Shown here piece by piece: positions 1 to 6,414 of a stretch of DNA of 11,228 nucleotides. This stretch comes from DAOUVR01 sp034430535 (GTDB lineage: Bacteria; Chloroflexota; Dehalococcoidia; E44-bin15). The notes beneath the pieces were generated by a model. It was not told where the DNA came from. It was given only the letters and a program-made list of their open reading frames with translations, and made no database searches. The stretch is taken from NCBI GenBank assembly GCA_964443325.1, contig CAYUCL010000049.1, forward strand, positions 1 to 11,228, written 5' to 3'. The number at the start of each line of letters is the position of its first letter. Position 1 is the stretch's first letter. The position numbers and the translations under genes are program-made.

Positions 1-480
1 TACTGGCGTCGGCAGTGGATAGAATCGAACAAAACCGTTTTCAACATTACCCCCTGTTACAATGAATTTGAAAAGCACTTCGCCCAGTTTTTGGACAAAG
101 CAGAGGACATTACTAAATTTGCTAAACTTGCTGAGGAATATACCAAATTCAGGATAGAATATCTGAATCACAAGGGGGCAATCTCTTACTATTACCCGGA
201 CTTCGTAGCAGAACAGAAGATGCCTAACTGCTCTCTTAGAATGTGGCTCATTGAAACAAAAGGCTGGGAGCTTCCTGATGTTCCTCTAAAAGACGCCCGA
301 GCAAAAGAATGGTGCGCAGATGCTTCAAAACTGACCAAAACCACCTGGCAGTATCTGAAGGTGAAGTATGCTGATTATATGGCTCTAACCAATAACTTAG
401 CGTTGCTGCCATCGTACCCTTTTGAAACCCTGAAATCGCAACTCGTAGCGAAGTCTGGCGGAGCCAAGATGGCCTTATGA
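1..480 (+). CDS. C-terminal part of a restriction-type helicase/nuclease (type III Res-like), 5' end outside window
   Basis: The frame is open from base 1, so 159 residues of a larger protein remain and its start lies outside. The visible part resembles the C-terminal nuclease region of type III restriction (Res) subunits and related DEAD/DEAH helicase-nucleases. An FEKHFAQFLD stretch near residues 23-32 is followed by YYYPDF at about 63-68 and IETKGWE at about 84-90. Together these give a PD...ExK signature (D67, E85, K87) expected to bind metal and cleave DNA. In such enzymes ATP-driven translocation precedes cleavage; the motor domain is not in view. No methylase gene follows, so any partner would lie to the left. 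Family assignment is from recalled motif patterns. A stand-alone helicase-nuclease of another defence system is possible. Confidence 0.75.
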   Translation, partial: YWRRQWIESNKTVFNITPCYNEFEKHFAQFLDKAEDITKFAKLAEEYTKFRIEYLNHKGAISYYYPDFVAEQKMPNCSLRMWLIETKGWELPDVPLKDARAKEWCADASKLTKTTWQYLKVKYADYMALTNNLALLPSYPFETLKSQLVAKSGGAKMAL

Positions 481-807
481 CAAAGGATGTGCTAAACCAT
501 AACCGTTGACTTGGCCTTACGAGACATCATAACTAACTTATTGTGCTCCGCACCACGATGTTCATGAGGCTCCTATCTGTCCAACGCGGAGGCAAGCATC
601 TCAGGATGGCCAAATCAGTCCGTTCGCAAAAAGGGTACAGCGAGAAGTCCCATTCTATTTTAGACGCTTGCTTATGAACACCATTTTAAATGACATCCTC
701 CTTATAACTTACGATTTTTAATTCACCAAGCAACCGGAACAAAACCATACATAACATACAGGCTTAACGAAATAGCGCTCCGTTCAGGCTGAGGCTTCAC
801 GCGGTTG
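481..807. other. Gene-poor spacer with a nested inverted repeat
   Basis: No convincing gene lies here on either strand. The only structure I see is nested. Outer arms CAACCG (731-736) and CGGTTG (802-807) enclose an imperfect hairpin with arms AGGCTTAACG (760-769) and CGTTCAGGCT (781-790), 8 of 10 positions paired. There is no T-tract after it, so it does not look like a terminator. Confidence 0.4.
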
Positions 808-836
808 TTGACAGCACCAACTGCGTACTTGATGAT
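808..836 (+). promoter_or_regulatory. Putative sigma70 promoter for the 236-aa gene
   Basis: A perfect -35 TTGACA (808-813) is followed after 17 bases by GATGAT (831-836), a 4-of-6 match to TATAAT. Transcription would begin near 843, giving a leader of about 30 bases that includes the ribosome site GGGAGG at 859-864. Confidence 0.45.
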
Positions 837-874
837 GCTTTTGATACAATACAACAGTGGGAGGTTACTGACCA

Positions 875-1585
875 ATGAATTGCGAGAATGTGACACTGTG
901 TAAGCTGGCTCTCGCAAGCACCATGTACGATTCCCTTACTCCCTTCAATAAATCGCTTGCCCTTCTGAACAAGGATACTGGCGGCAATATCGATCTTTCC
1001 AATTGCGCGCATTGTGATTCTCTCCTGAAATGGTTAAATGATTGGGGGTGCAGGCATCTTTCTGAGGATCAACATCAGGTCGCATCACACAGTATCTTGA
1101 CCTGGTACCAGGAAAACGGAGTTAGTTTGTTTCCGAATGAGAAACCACTCTGGGACCTGGGGGATCATGAACTGGAAGTGGCGGCCAATGCATATGGTTC
1201 TCTTAAGGATATCACAGGGGCTTGGCGTCTTCGCGGCGGAAAAAAATTGGAGGTTCACATCGGTGCAACCGCAGCTTCTAAGATCCTGTTCGCAATCAGG
1301 CCGAAAGCACTGATGCCCTGGGATGAAGCAATGCGGACTAGCTTCAAATGTGATGGCAGTCCCACATCGTATTCCAGGTACCTTAAAAAAATCAGAAACC
1401 TAACCTCCCACATCGGGGTCCTCTGCAGGAATAAAGGCTTCCAAATTGACGATCTGCCCAAAGAATTGGGGCGGCCAAATTCGACAGTTCTTGCACTTGT
1501 CAACGAGTATATCTGGATTATGGTGACCAAAAAATGTGAACTGCCCTCGTCGCACACTCTGGCGCGATGGGCAGAGTTGGGTTGA
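875..1585 (+). CDS. Conserved-looking protein of unknown function (236 aa)
   Basis: I do not recognise this protein. The ATG is supported by GGGAGG at 859-864, ten bases upstream, and by a promoter-like site before it. It has no signal peptide or membrane segment and looks soluble and mostly helical. Its most distinctive stretch, about residues 115-155, contains WRLRGGKK, then GATAASKILFAIRP, then ALMPWDEAMR, and later YSRYLKKIRNL. The pattern 'small-residue helix, SK, RP, PWD' faintly recalls the helix-hairpin-helix DNA glycosylase fold, but I see no catalytic lysine/aspartate hallmark and would not assign that function. It lies alone between a restriction-type gene and a toxin-antitoxin operon, so it could be cargo of the same accessory region. 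The gene is convincing; its function is open. Confidence 0.75.
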   Translation: MNCENVTLCKLALASTMYDSLTPFNKSLALLNKDTGGNIDLSNCAHCDSLLKWLNDWGCRHLSEDQHQVASHSILTWYQENGVSLFPNEKPLWDLGDHELEVAANAYGSLKDITGAWRLRGGKKLEVHIGATAASKILFAIRPKALMPWDEAMRTSFKCDGSPTSYSRYLKKIRNLTSHIGVLCRNKGFQIDDLPKELGRPNSTVLALVNEYIWIMVTKKCELPSSHTLARWAELG

Positions 1586-2018
1586 TACCGGAAACATAGA
1601 GGCTGGTTAAGAGTCAATGACTAGCAGTGTGCGAAAATGGCGAGGATGCAACCATATCATGAAAGCTCTGGATAGCGTCGGTGGAGTGTATTCATCCCAA
1701 AATGCGTTTGCGTGTAAAGCTGCATACACGCTTATTTTGTTCAATGCTTATCTCTGAGTATAATGCGGAGTACTTCCGCTACTCCTTGTCGATGCCTTCG
1801 CCCATTGTACAATTCATCCTATAGCGACTCGGCGAATTATGCATTGTCGCCTAGTATGCAGGGGCGAATTGTATTGCCATCTGTCAATCTGATGATATTG
1901 ACACCTCTTATGTTCCGAGAAACTCACGACATGCCCGATTTGCCGTCCGACTAGGCCTCTTTTTTGCCATTTATTTTCGCTTAAGAAGAGTATTTTCTCA
2001 GAGTCGATCATAAAGGAC
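1586..2018. other. Gene-poor spacer with small hairpins and a lone TATAAT
   Basis: Short reading frames here have poor ribosome sites and no recognisable protein. Visible elements are a terminator-like hairpin at 1710-1741, a TATAAT near 1758-1763 with a weak TTGTTC 16 bases upstream, a GGAGTA/TACTCC hairpin just after it, and a larger structure. In that structure ACAATTC (about 1808) can pair with GAATTGT (about 1866) around an inner GGCGA/TCGCC stem. A short untranslated RNA is possible but not supported enough to call. Confidence 0.35.
1710..1741 (+). terminator. Putative intrinsic terminator after the 236-aa gene
   Basis: A perfect 7-bp stem (GCGTGTA at 1710-1716, TACACGC at 1725-1731) with an 8-base loop is followed by a T-rich tract, TTATTTTGTT. 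It lies about 125 bases past the stop codon of the preceding gene, which is rather far. The stem is short, so confidence is moderate. Confidence 0.45.
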
Positions 2019-2047
2019 TTGCATTATCAATTCGTTAGGTGTACAAT
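2019..2047 (+). promoter_or_regulatory. Promoter of the toxin-antitoxin operon
   Basis: A -10 TACAAT (2042-2047, 5 of 6) stands 17 bases after a weaker -35 TTGCAT (2019-2024). The -10 overlaps the left arm of the palindrome at 2044-2068, the usual layout for a promoter blocked by its own antitoxin. Transcription would start near 2054, inside the palindrome. Confidence 0.6.
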
Positions 2048-2068
2048 GTTCCCATATAGGGAACATTG
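2044..2068. promoter_or_regulatory. Perfect palindrome, likely operator for antitoxin autorepression
   Basis: Arms CAATGTTCCC (2044-2053) and GGGAACATTG (2059-2068) are exact inverted complements around a 5-base centre ATATA. It covers the -10 element and predicted start of transcription, and ends 41 bases before the toxin ATG. Type II antitoxins with a helix-turn-helix commonly bind such palindromes as dimers. The HTH-bearing antitoxin two genes on is the obvious candidate; binding is inferred. Confidence 0.75.
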
Positions 2069-2109
2069 GCATAGTACCATGTCTAACTTAACTATTCTTG
2101 GAGCATATA

Positions 2110-2394
2110 ATGAAGGTGTTAGGGCTAGCAAAACTCCACGAGTTCTGTAAAAGCCATGTCGAATGTACTACACAAATTCAGGCATGGATCGCAGAAGCTA
2201 AAGAAGCAGAATGGACTACGCCCAAAGACATCAAAGCGCGCTATGTAAATGCAAGTTTTTTGCCAGAGAATCGAGTTGTCTTTAATATCAAAGGTAATAG
2301 CTATAGATTGGACACGAAGCTCTATTATGAACGTAATGTTATTATTGTAAAGAGGATAGGTACCCATTCAGAATACAATAAGTGGAAGTTTTAA
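2110..2394 (+). CDS. higB: HigB-family type II toxin (mRNA interferase)
   Basis: A 94-aa protein of the RelE/HigB fold. Members cleave mRNA at the ribosome and are neutralised by the partner antitoxin. Family hallmarks are visible: a KARYVNASFL stretch near residues 45-54, NRVVFNIKGNSYRL near 57-70, and GTHSEYNKW close to the C-terminus. Length matches the usual 90-100 residues. I start at ATG 2110 because GGAG (2100-2103) lies six bases before it; a TTG twelve bases earlier sits inside that ribosome site. The gene follows an operator-like palindrome and is 12 bases from the antitoxin gene. The ribosome site of the next gene (AAGGAGG, 2393-2399) overlaps this gene's stop codon, so translation of the two is probably coupled. 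Toxin-first order is normal for higBA. Nothing suggests inactivation. Confidence 0.92.
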   Translation: MKVLGLAKLHEFCKSHVECTTQIQAWIAEAKEAEWTTPKDIKARYVNASFLPENRVVFNIKGNSYRLDTKLYYERNVIIVKRIGTHSEYNKWKF

Positions 2395-2406
2395 GGAGGG
2401 CCAATC

Positions 2407-3603
2407 ATGAATAAAGTAATTAAAAATAAAACTCAGTATGAAGAGACCCTCTTCGCACTAGAAGAATTACTAGATCGCGATCCGGCTCCTGGAACACCCG
2501 AAAATGAGGAGTTGGAACTTCTCGCTCTGCTTATTCAGGATTATGAATCCCGGCAATTCGAGTTTGCTCCCCCAACCCCAATTGAAGCCATAAAGTTCCG
2601 GATGGAACAACAGAATCTCATTCCCCGAGATTTAATTCCGTATATAGGAAGCCGCAGTAAGGTTTCTGAAGTCCTATCTAAGAAGAGACCTCTGACACTA
2701 TCAATGATGCGTGCCCTTCATTCTGGCCTGGGAATTCCAGCTAGCGTTCTGATTCAGGAACAGGATGAAGACGAGGAAGCAGATATAGACTGGGATCGAT
2801 TTCCAATAAAACAAATGATTGCTTGGGGCTGGATAACTGCCCCTGCAAGTCAAGTACGCTCGGAGGAGATTCTTCGTCCGTTCTTCGCCGCAGTAGGCGA
2901 TCTGAAACCACAGGCTATTCTTTGTCGGTCATCAAGCCATGTACGAGCTGCACGCTCGATGGATGACTACTCACTCGCGGCATGGTCAGCCCGAGTGTTA
3001 GCAAAAGCATCAGTAAGTCCCCCTGTGGTTCAGTATGAACCGGGAATTCTTAGCGATGAATTCCTTTGTAAAGTAGCCCAGCTAAGCGTATCTGACACAG
3101 GCCCACTACTGGCTAGGGATTTCCTTAAGGAACACGGCATCCAACTTGTAGTAGAGCGCCATCTACCACGCACGTATCTTGATGGTGCAATCATCATGAC
3201 CAATAAGCTTCGCCCTGTAATTGGCCTCACTCTAAGATATGATCGTATTGATAACTTCTGGTTCACTCTAATGCATGAACTAGCCCACTTAGCCCTACAT
3301 TTAGACAGTGAAAGCGATATCTTCTACGATGACCTCGACGTAGAAGCTGAAGACGATCCCCGTGAGCGGGAGGCTAATGATCTAGCAGGGGAAGCGCTTA
3401 TCCCGTACGATGCGTGGGAGAATAGCCCTGCGAGTCGTTTGCGCTCGCCACAGGCTGCAGAACATCTTGCAAAACAGCTGAATATACACCCCGCAATCGT
3501 CGCTGGTCGTATGCAGCACCAATTCAAAGCATATCAACTTCTAAGAAATCTTGTCGGTACTGGCAAAGTGAGGAGGCTCTTTCCTGAGGTCAATTGGAGG
3601 TAA
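2407..3603 (+). CDS. higA: HigA-type antitoxin fused to an ImmA/IrrE-family zinc metallopeptidase
   Basis: A 398-aa two-part protein. Residues 1-55 are an acidic helical segment typical of long HigA antitoxins, followed by a helix-turn-helix region (about 57-117) with LIPRDLIPYIGSRSKVSEVL. An acidic linker (EQDEDEEADIDW) leads to an ImmA/IrrE-type peptidase. Its MHELAHLALHL (about 289-299) gives the HExxH zinc site, with H290, E291 and H294; a likely third ligand is in EREANDLAGEALIP near E322. ImmA cleaves a mobile-element repressor and IrrE/DdrO-type proteases cleave a repressor after DNA damage. By analogy this protein could bind the upstream palindrome, neutralise HigB, and be switched by its own protease. 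AAGGAGG lies seven bases before the ATG. Ordinary HigA proteins are far shorter (roughly 100-130 aa), so the fusion is notable. The target of the peptidase is unknown. Confidence 0.93.
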   Translation: MNKVIKNKTQYEETLFALEELLDRDPAPGTPENEELELLALLIQDYESRQFEFAPPTPIEAIKFRMEQQNLIPRDLIPYIGSRSKVSEVLSKKRPLTLSMMRALHSGLGIPASVLIQEQDEDEEADIDWDRFPIKQMIAWGWITAPASQVRSEEILRPFFAAVGDLKPQAILCRSSSHVRAARSMDDYSLAAWSARVLAKASVSPPVVQYEPGILSDEFLCKVAQLSVSDTGPLLARDFLKEHGIQLVVERHLPRTYLDGAIIMTNKLRPVIGLTLRYDRIDNFWFTLMHELAHLALHLDSESDIFYDDLDVEAEDDPREREANDLAGEALIPYDAWENSPASRLRSPQAAEHLAKQLNIHPAIVAGRMQHQFKAYQLLRNLVGTGKVRRLFPEVNWR

Positions 3604-3611
3604 GAGCAGCT

Positions 3612-4724
3612 ATGAACAGATTTGGCTCAACGCATTATGTGCCAATTTTACGCTGGAAGTTAGCTGAGAAAACTGCTTTAGCCCAACTATATGAACATGA
3701 TTCGACATGTCTCACTCCACTCGTTGAACTTGTACCTGAGAGTTTTATACGCAAAGACGCAAAAAGTGGAAACATAACCAAGTTAAGTACTAATGAAGCA
3801 ATTAATAAAGTCGTTGGTCAGTTGTCTAAGTATTGGGGCGAACGTCCGTTTTTTATTGATCTCTGGTGGCTACCCCAAGACATTCTGAATCAAGGGATAA
3901 ACCACTTTTTTGACATGCTTGGCCAATATGGGAATACTTTAAAATTATCACTCATTCCCGTTACGGGGCTCTCTAGAGATGGCCCCTATCAATCAGCAAT
4001 ACGTACAGTACTCGGCATACATAATCAAGGCGCTTGCCTTCGTCTTTCTTTGAAGGATATTAAACGCCCAACATTGTCTGAAGATATTAATGACCTGTTA
4101 TCATTTCTTAAACTCCCGCCCGAATTTGTAGATTTGATTGTTGATCTCCAAATAATTGACCAGTCTGCCCCCACATTTAATACCCTATGCAGACTAATTC
4201 CGAATATTAACAGATGGCGCAATTTTATCGTGGCAAGTGGCGCATTTCCAGAAGACCTGAGCGGACTACAAAAGAATGATATACACAGAATTGGGCGTAC
4301 CGACTGGACATCATGGAGGGACCAAGTTACAACCAAGCCACCTATCCCTCGTATACCGATCTACAGTGACTATACAATTCAAAATGCCCTATATCTAAAA
4401 CGCATAGGTCGGGCACATTATAGTGCAAGCATTCGTTATACGGGAGAGGATTATTGGATAATCATGCGTGGTGAAGATGTCTTTAAGAGAGATGGTCCTG
4501 GCTTCGAACAGTGGCCGGCACAGGCAATCCTGTTGTGTGATTTACCCGAGTATTGTCAGGAAACATTCAGTGAAGGTGATAAGTACATTAGACAGATGAG
4601 TTTGCAACGTAAGAAAACTGGAAATATAGTTACATGGCTAAGAGCTGGATTTAATCACCACATGACATTCGTTGTGCGCCAGATTTCCACTCTTTTCGGC
4701 TCTTCAGCTGTTGCCTTATCCTAG
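3612..4724 (+). CDS. Beta family protein (phage T4 beta-like)
   Basis: A 370-aa soluble protein that matches, as I recall the family, the 'Beta protein' group named after a phage T4 protein and related to the sce7725 family. The N-terminal signature is HYVPILRWKLAE with TPLVELVPESF after it. The C-terminal signature is TWLRAGFNHHMTFVVRQI. The biochemical activity of this family is not known to me. I start at ATG 3612 rather than at a TTG 18 bases earlier: GGAGG (3596-3600) precedes the ATG by 11 bases, whereas the TTG overlaps that site and the end of the antitoxin gene. The gap to the antitoxin stop is eight bases, so this is the third gene of the toxin-antitoxin operon. Its 3' end overlaps the opposing nuclease-like gene by 74 bp. 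Confidence 0.82.
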   Translation: MNRFGSTHYVPILRWKLAEKTALAQLYEHDSTCLTPLVELVPESFIRKDAKSGNITKLSTNEAINKVVGQLSKYWGERPFFIDLWWLPQDILNQGINHFFDMLGQYGNTLKLSLIPVTGLSRDGPYQSAIRTVLGIHNQGACLRLSLKDIKRPTLSEDINDLLSFLKLPPEFVDLIVDLQIIDQSAPTFNTLCRLIPNINRWRNFIVASGAFPEDLSGLQKNDIHRIGRTDWTSWRDQVTTKPPIPRIPIYSDYTIQNALYLKRIGRAHYSASIRYTGEDYWIIMRGEDVFKRDGPGFEQWPAQAILLCDLPEYCQETFSEGDKYIRQMSLQRKKTGNIVTWLRAGFNHHMTFVVRQISTLFGSSAVALS

Positions 4725-5247
4725 CACGGAGGTATTCCGAACTACTTACTTCAACAAGACGTCTGTAAATATCAGTTCTAGACTTTGAACGCACCCCTTT
4801 TGCTGCTTCCATCTCTTCGAGAATGGCTAGTGCTTCACCACGCCACAATAATGCTACAACTTCATTCAGATCGACTTTAGGATTATTATGTGGTAACCTT
4901 GCATCGGAAAGCGATACAGTACCACTTCGGCTTTTATTTTCCGCTAATTTTACGCCCCACCATTCTGGTACCATTCTCAATACTTCATATGCATACCTGT
5001 ATCCTACTGCTATAGTTATACGATCCATTACGCTATTGTAAACTCTAATCTGATCTGGTAGACGCCTCAAGCTATCACGATCACTCTTGATTTCGTATCC
5101 ATGAATCCAGTCATTCACCACGACTAAGTCTATGCGCGCTGCTCCATGTCTAAGTCCAAACTCCTCAAATACCAAAGTGTTTTCATCATTTTTATACCGG
5201 CGCAAAAGATCTTCCTTCAATACTACCCGAATATCTCGATCATTCAT
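4651..5247 (-). CDS. sce7726-family-like protein with PD-(D/E)xK nuclease fold signature
   Basis: A 198-aa protein. The N-terminal MNDRDIRVVLKEDLLRRY and the core ARIDLVVVN...GYEIKSDRDSL (D40, E52, K54, with acidic E28/E29 before them) give the metal-binding pattern of PD-(D/E)xK nucleases. RRLPDQIRVYNSVMDR and VPEWWGV further match the sce7726 family as I remember it. The C-terminal third is basic and helical, possibly for DNA binding. ATG 5247 has AAGGA at 5257-5261 and an extended -10 just upstream. This family is often found near Beta/sce7725-type proteins. Here the two genes are convergent, and their 3' ends overlap over 4651-4724, so mutual antisense effects are possible. Nuclease activity is inferred from the motif alone. 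Confidence 0.85.
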   Translation of the reverse strand: MNDRDIRVVLKEDLLRRYKNDENTLVFEEFGLRHGAARIDLVVVNDWIHGYEIKSDRDSLRRLPDQIRVYNSVMDRITIAVGYRYAYEVLRMVPEWWGVKLAENKSRSGTVSLSDARLPHNNPKVDLNEVVALLWRGEALAILEEMEAAKGVRSKSRTDIYRRLVEVSSSEYLRARIRQQLKSRKEWKSGAQRMSCGD

Positions 5248-5281
5248 AAGCTAAAATCCTTGAATTAACGTTTGCATTTGA

Positions 5282-5290
5282 ATTATAGCA
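5282..5290 (-). promoter_or_regulatory. Extended -10 promoter of the sce7726-like gene
   Basis: On the minus strand TGCTATAAT (TGn plus a perfect TATAAT, the latter at 5282-5287) lies about 35 bases before the start codon. No good -35 hexamer is present 17 bases upstream, which fits extended -10 promoters. Two more TATAAT-like words follow in the AT-rich stretch up to about 5330. Confidence 0.6.
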
Positions 5291-5417
5291 CAAGCACTAT
5301 TTCGATAGCCATTATAAACTATTATACTCAAGGAAGCTAACCTGAGGTATTAGGGAGCGAAAAGTAACTGATGAGTTCATTGTTTATTTCAGACTGCACA
5401 AAAGGCCATCATGTGGG

Positions 5418-5628
5418 CTATCTCCTGCCTCTAAACTCAGCAACTAGCCTGTCTATCGCCAGAGCAACAAACCCGACTGCTACGACTGCTATAACGATTT
5501 CGTAGGGTCCCGAATCGCCGACAATTAACACGCCATCCCTTGTTGCTAGGAGGATGGATAAGAACAGGAAGACTAGCGTTGAAGCTACCAAAAATGCGAG
5601 GGAAAGCGTCTCTTTTATCTCCGTTCAT
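5418..5628 (-). CDS. Small two-TM membrane protein, paralogue of the one at 6475-6762; frame broken at its start
   Basis: The frame that ends at TAG 5418-5420 encodes 68 residues beginning TEIKETLSLAFLVAS. It has two hydrophobic helices (about 8-27 and 42-57) and ends AIDRLVAEFRGRR. It aligns without gaps over all 68 residues with SEIKE...RARR of the protein at 6475-6762 (22 identities by my count, including EIKE, IDR and the final RR). That alignment shows this is a real gene. The homologous frame is preceded at once by a stop, while an ATG at 5628 lies one base past the upstream gene's stop. Removing one A from ATGAACGG would give M-TEIKE, so a one-base insertion, a sequencing error or a programmed shift is likely. 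The alternative is a TTG start at 5591, without a ribosome site. Function unknown; probably coupled to the nuclease-like gene before it. Confidence 0.6.
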
Positions 5629-5629
5629 C

Positions 5630-6253
5630 CTAGTCTCTAGGTCGGTGGGGGGAAACCCAGTTGTCATTTGGGTTCTGCTGAATGGATTCCCTGCTTGGCA
5701 CATAGAGAATCCTGATGTAGGGCGACGCTTTGGCTTGCGTTGCAAACCACTGGCGGAGGTCTTCGTAGTAGTTTCTGGCGTAAGGGCGGCCGAAAGGCAG
5801 GTCAACGAAGTTCAGGAAATAGGGATGTCCGATGTTGTTGTCTGGGTCCGTGAGCTTCTGGATGTCCCATTCCGCCCGCCCAGACTGCGGCTTGGCTAGC
5901 CACAGCTTCACCTCCACGGCTATGAGCACCTTCATGAGCGGGAGGCTCTTTGCCCATGAATCAGAAGGGCTCAGGTTCTGCACGCTGTCCGAGAAATACG
6001 TAGTCGGGTCCAAAACGACTAAGTCATAGTGCCCTCTTGCTGGCCTCTCGCCGTCATATGTCTTGATAGTCGGAAACTCCGCACGGATAAGCTGGGTTGG
6101 GTAATCTTCAGGTACAGCGCCCTCTTGTCTCAGATAGTGGAATAGCGACCAATGCAGGTCCCGCTCGTTCCAGTACCTGTCGGGCTGGCCTTGAAAGTCG
6201 GTAACAACCTGACCTATTGCTCTCTCAAATGCTTCCAGGATGGATTGCTCCAT
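5630..6253 (-). CDS. PD-(D/E)xK nuclease-fold protein of unknown specificity
   Basis: A 207-aa soluble protein. The pattern NERDLHWSLFHYL (E30), GHYDLVVLDP (D77) and LIAVEVKLWL (E114, K116) is that of the PD-(D/E)xK fold used by restriction enzymes, resolvases and many defence nucleases. Spacing and order fit, so metal-dependent DNA cleavage is plausible, but I cannot name a family. An RAEFPTIKT strand lies before the D77 strand. I start at ATG 6253 because GGGAG (6262-6266) lies eight bases upstream; in-frame starts at 6259 and 6298 are worse placed. No methylase or immunity gene is adjacent. The next gene on the same strand, one base after the stop, encodes a small two-TM protein, repeating the nuclease-plus-membrane-protein arrangement seen at 6475-7332. 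Confidence 0.8.
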   Translation of the reverse strand: MEQSILEAFERAIGQVVTDFQGQPDRYWNERDLHWSLFHYLRQEGAVPEDYPTQLIRAEFPTIKTYDGERPARGHYDLVVLDPTTYFSDSVQNLSPSDSWAKSLPLMKVLIAVEVKLWLAKPQSGRAEWDIQKLTDPDNNIGHPYFLNFVDLPFGRPYARNYYEDLRQWFATQAKASPYIRILYVPSRESIQQNPNDNWVSPHRPRD

Positions 6254-6346
6254 GGCCATCACTCCCTTCACCAGTATGGACTTAGTTGTTTCTCGCAACC
6301 AGGGGCGTTCCTTCTCGTGCTGTTATTTATTTACGTTTGGCTTCAT

Positions 6347-6412
6347 GGGACAGGGGGAGTTGTCCTAGCCCAGACATGAAAGCTTCCCAACTTTCGGTTC
6401 TTCCCCTGTCCC
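6347..6412. repeat. Perfect 10-bp inverted repeat, possible REP/MITE-like remnant
   Basis: GGGACAGGGG (6347-6356) and CCCCTGTCCC (6403-6412) are exact inverted complements separated by 46 bases, in the gap between two minus-strand genes. GGGACAG-type palindromes are typical of REP-like elements mobilised by IS200/Y1-family transposases, but no transposase is present here. The element could also simply fold in the transcript. Confidence 0.5.
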
Positions 6413-6414
6413 TA

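Noticed and set aside
1763..2011. Opposing short reading frames (63 and 65 aa) before the toxin operon
   Set aside because: No ribosome sites, no recognisable protein features, and they overlap each other on opposite strands in a hairpin-rich spacer.
5368..5378. CTGATGAG word resembling a hammerhead ribozyme core
   Set aside because: The required GAAA after a second stem and the flanking stems are absent; a chance match.
5437..5805. 122-aa minus-strand frame containing MNGDKRDAFPRIF
   Set aside because: Its upstream part is a shadow of the PD-(D/E)xK gene and its downstream part is out of frame with the two-TM protein that shows paralogy; only the ATG at 5628 may matter.
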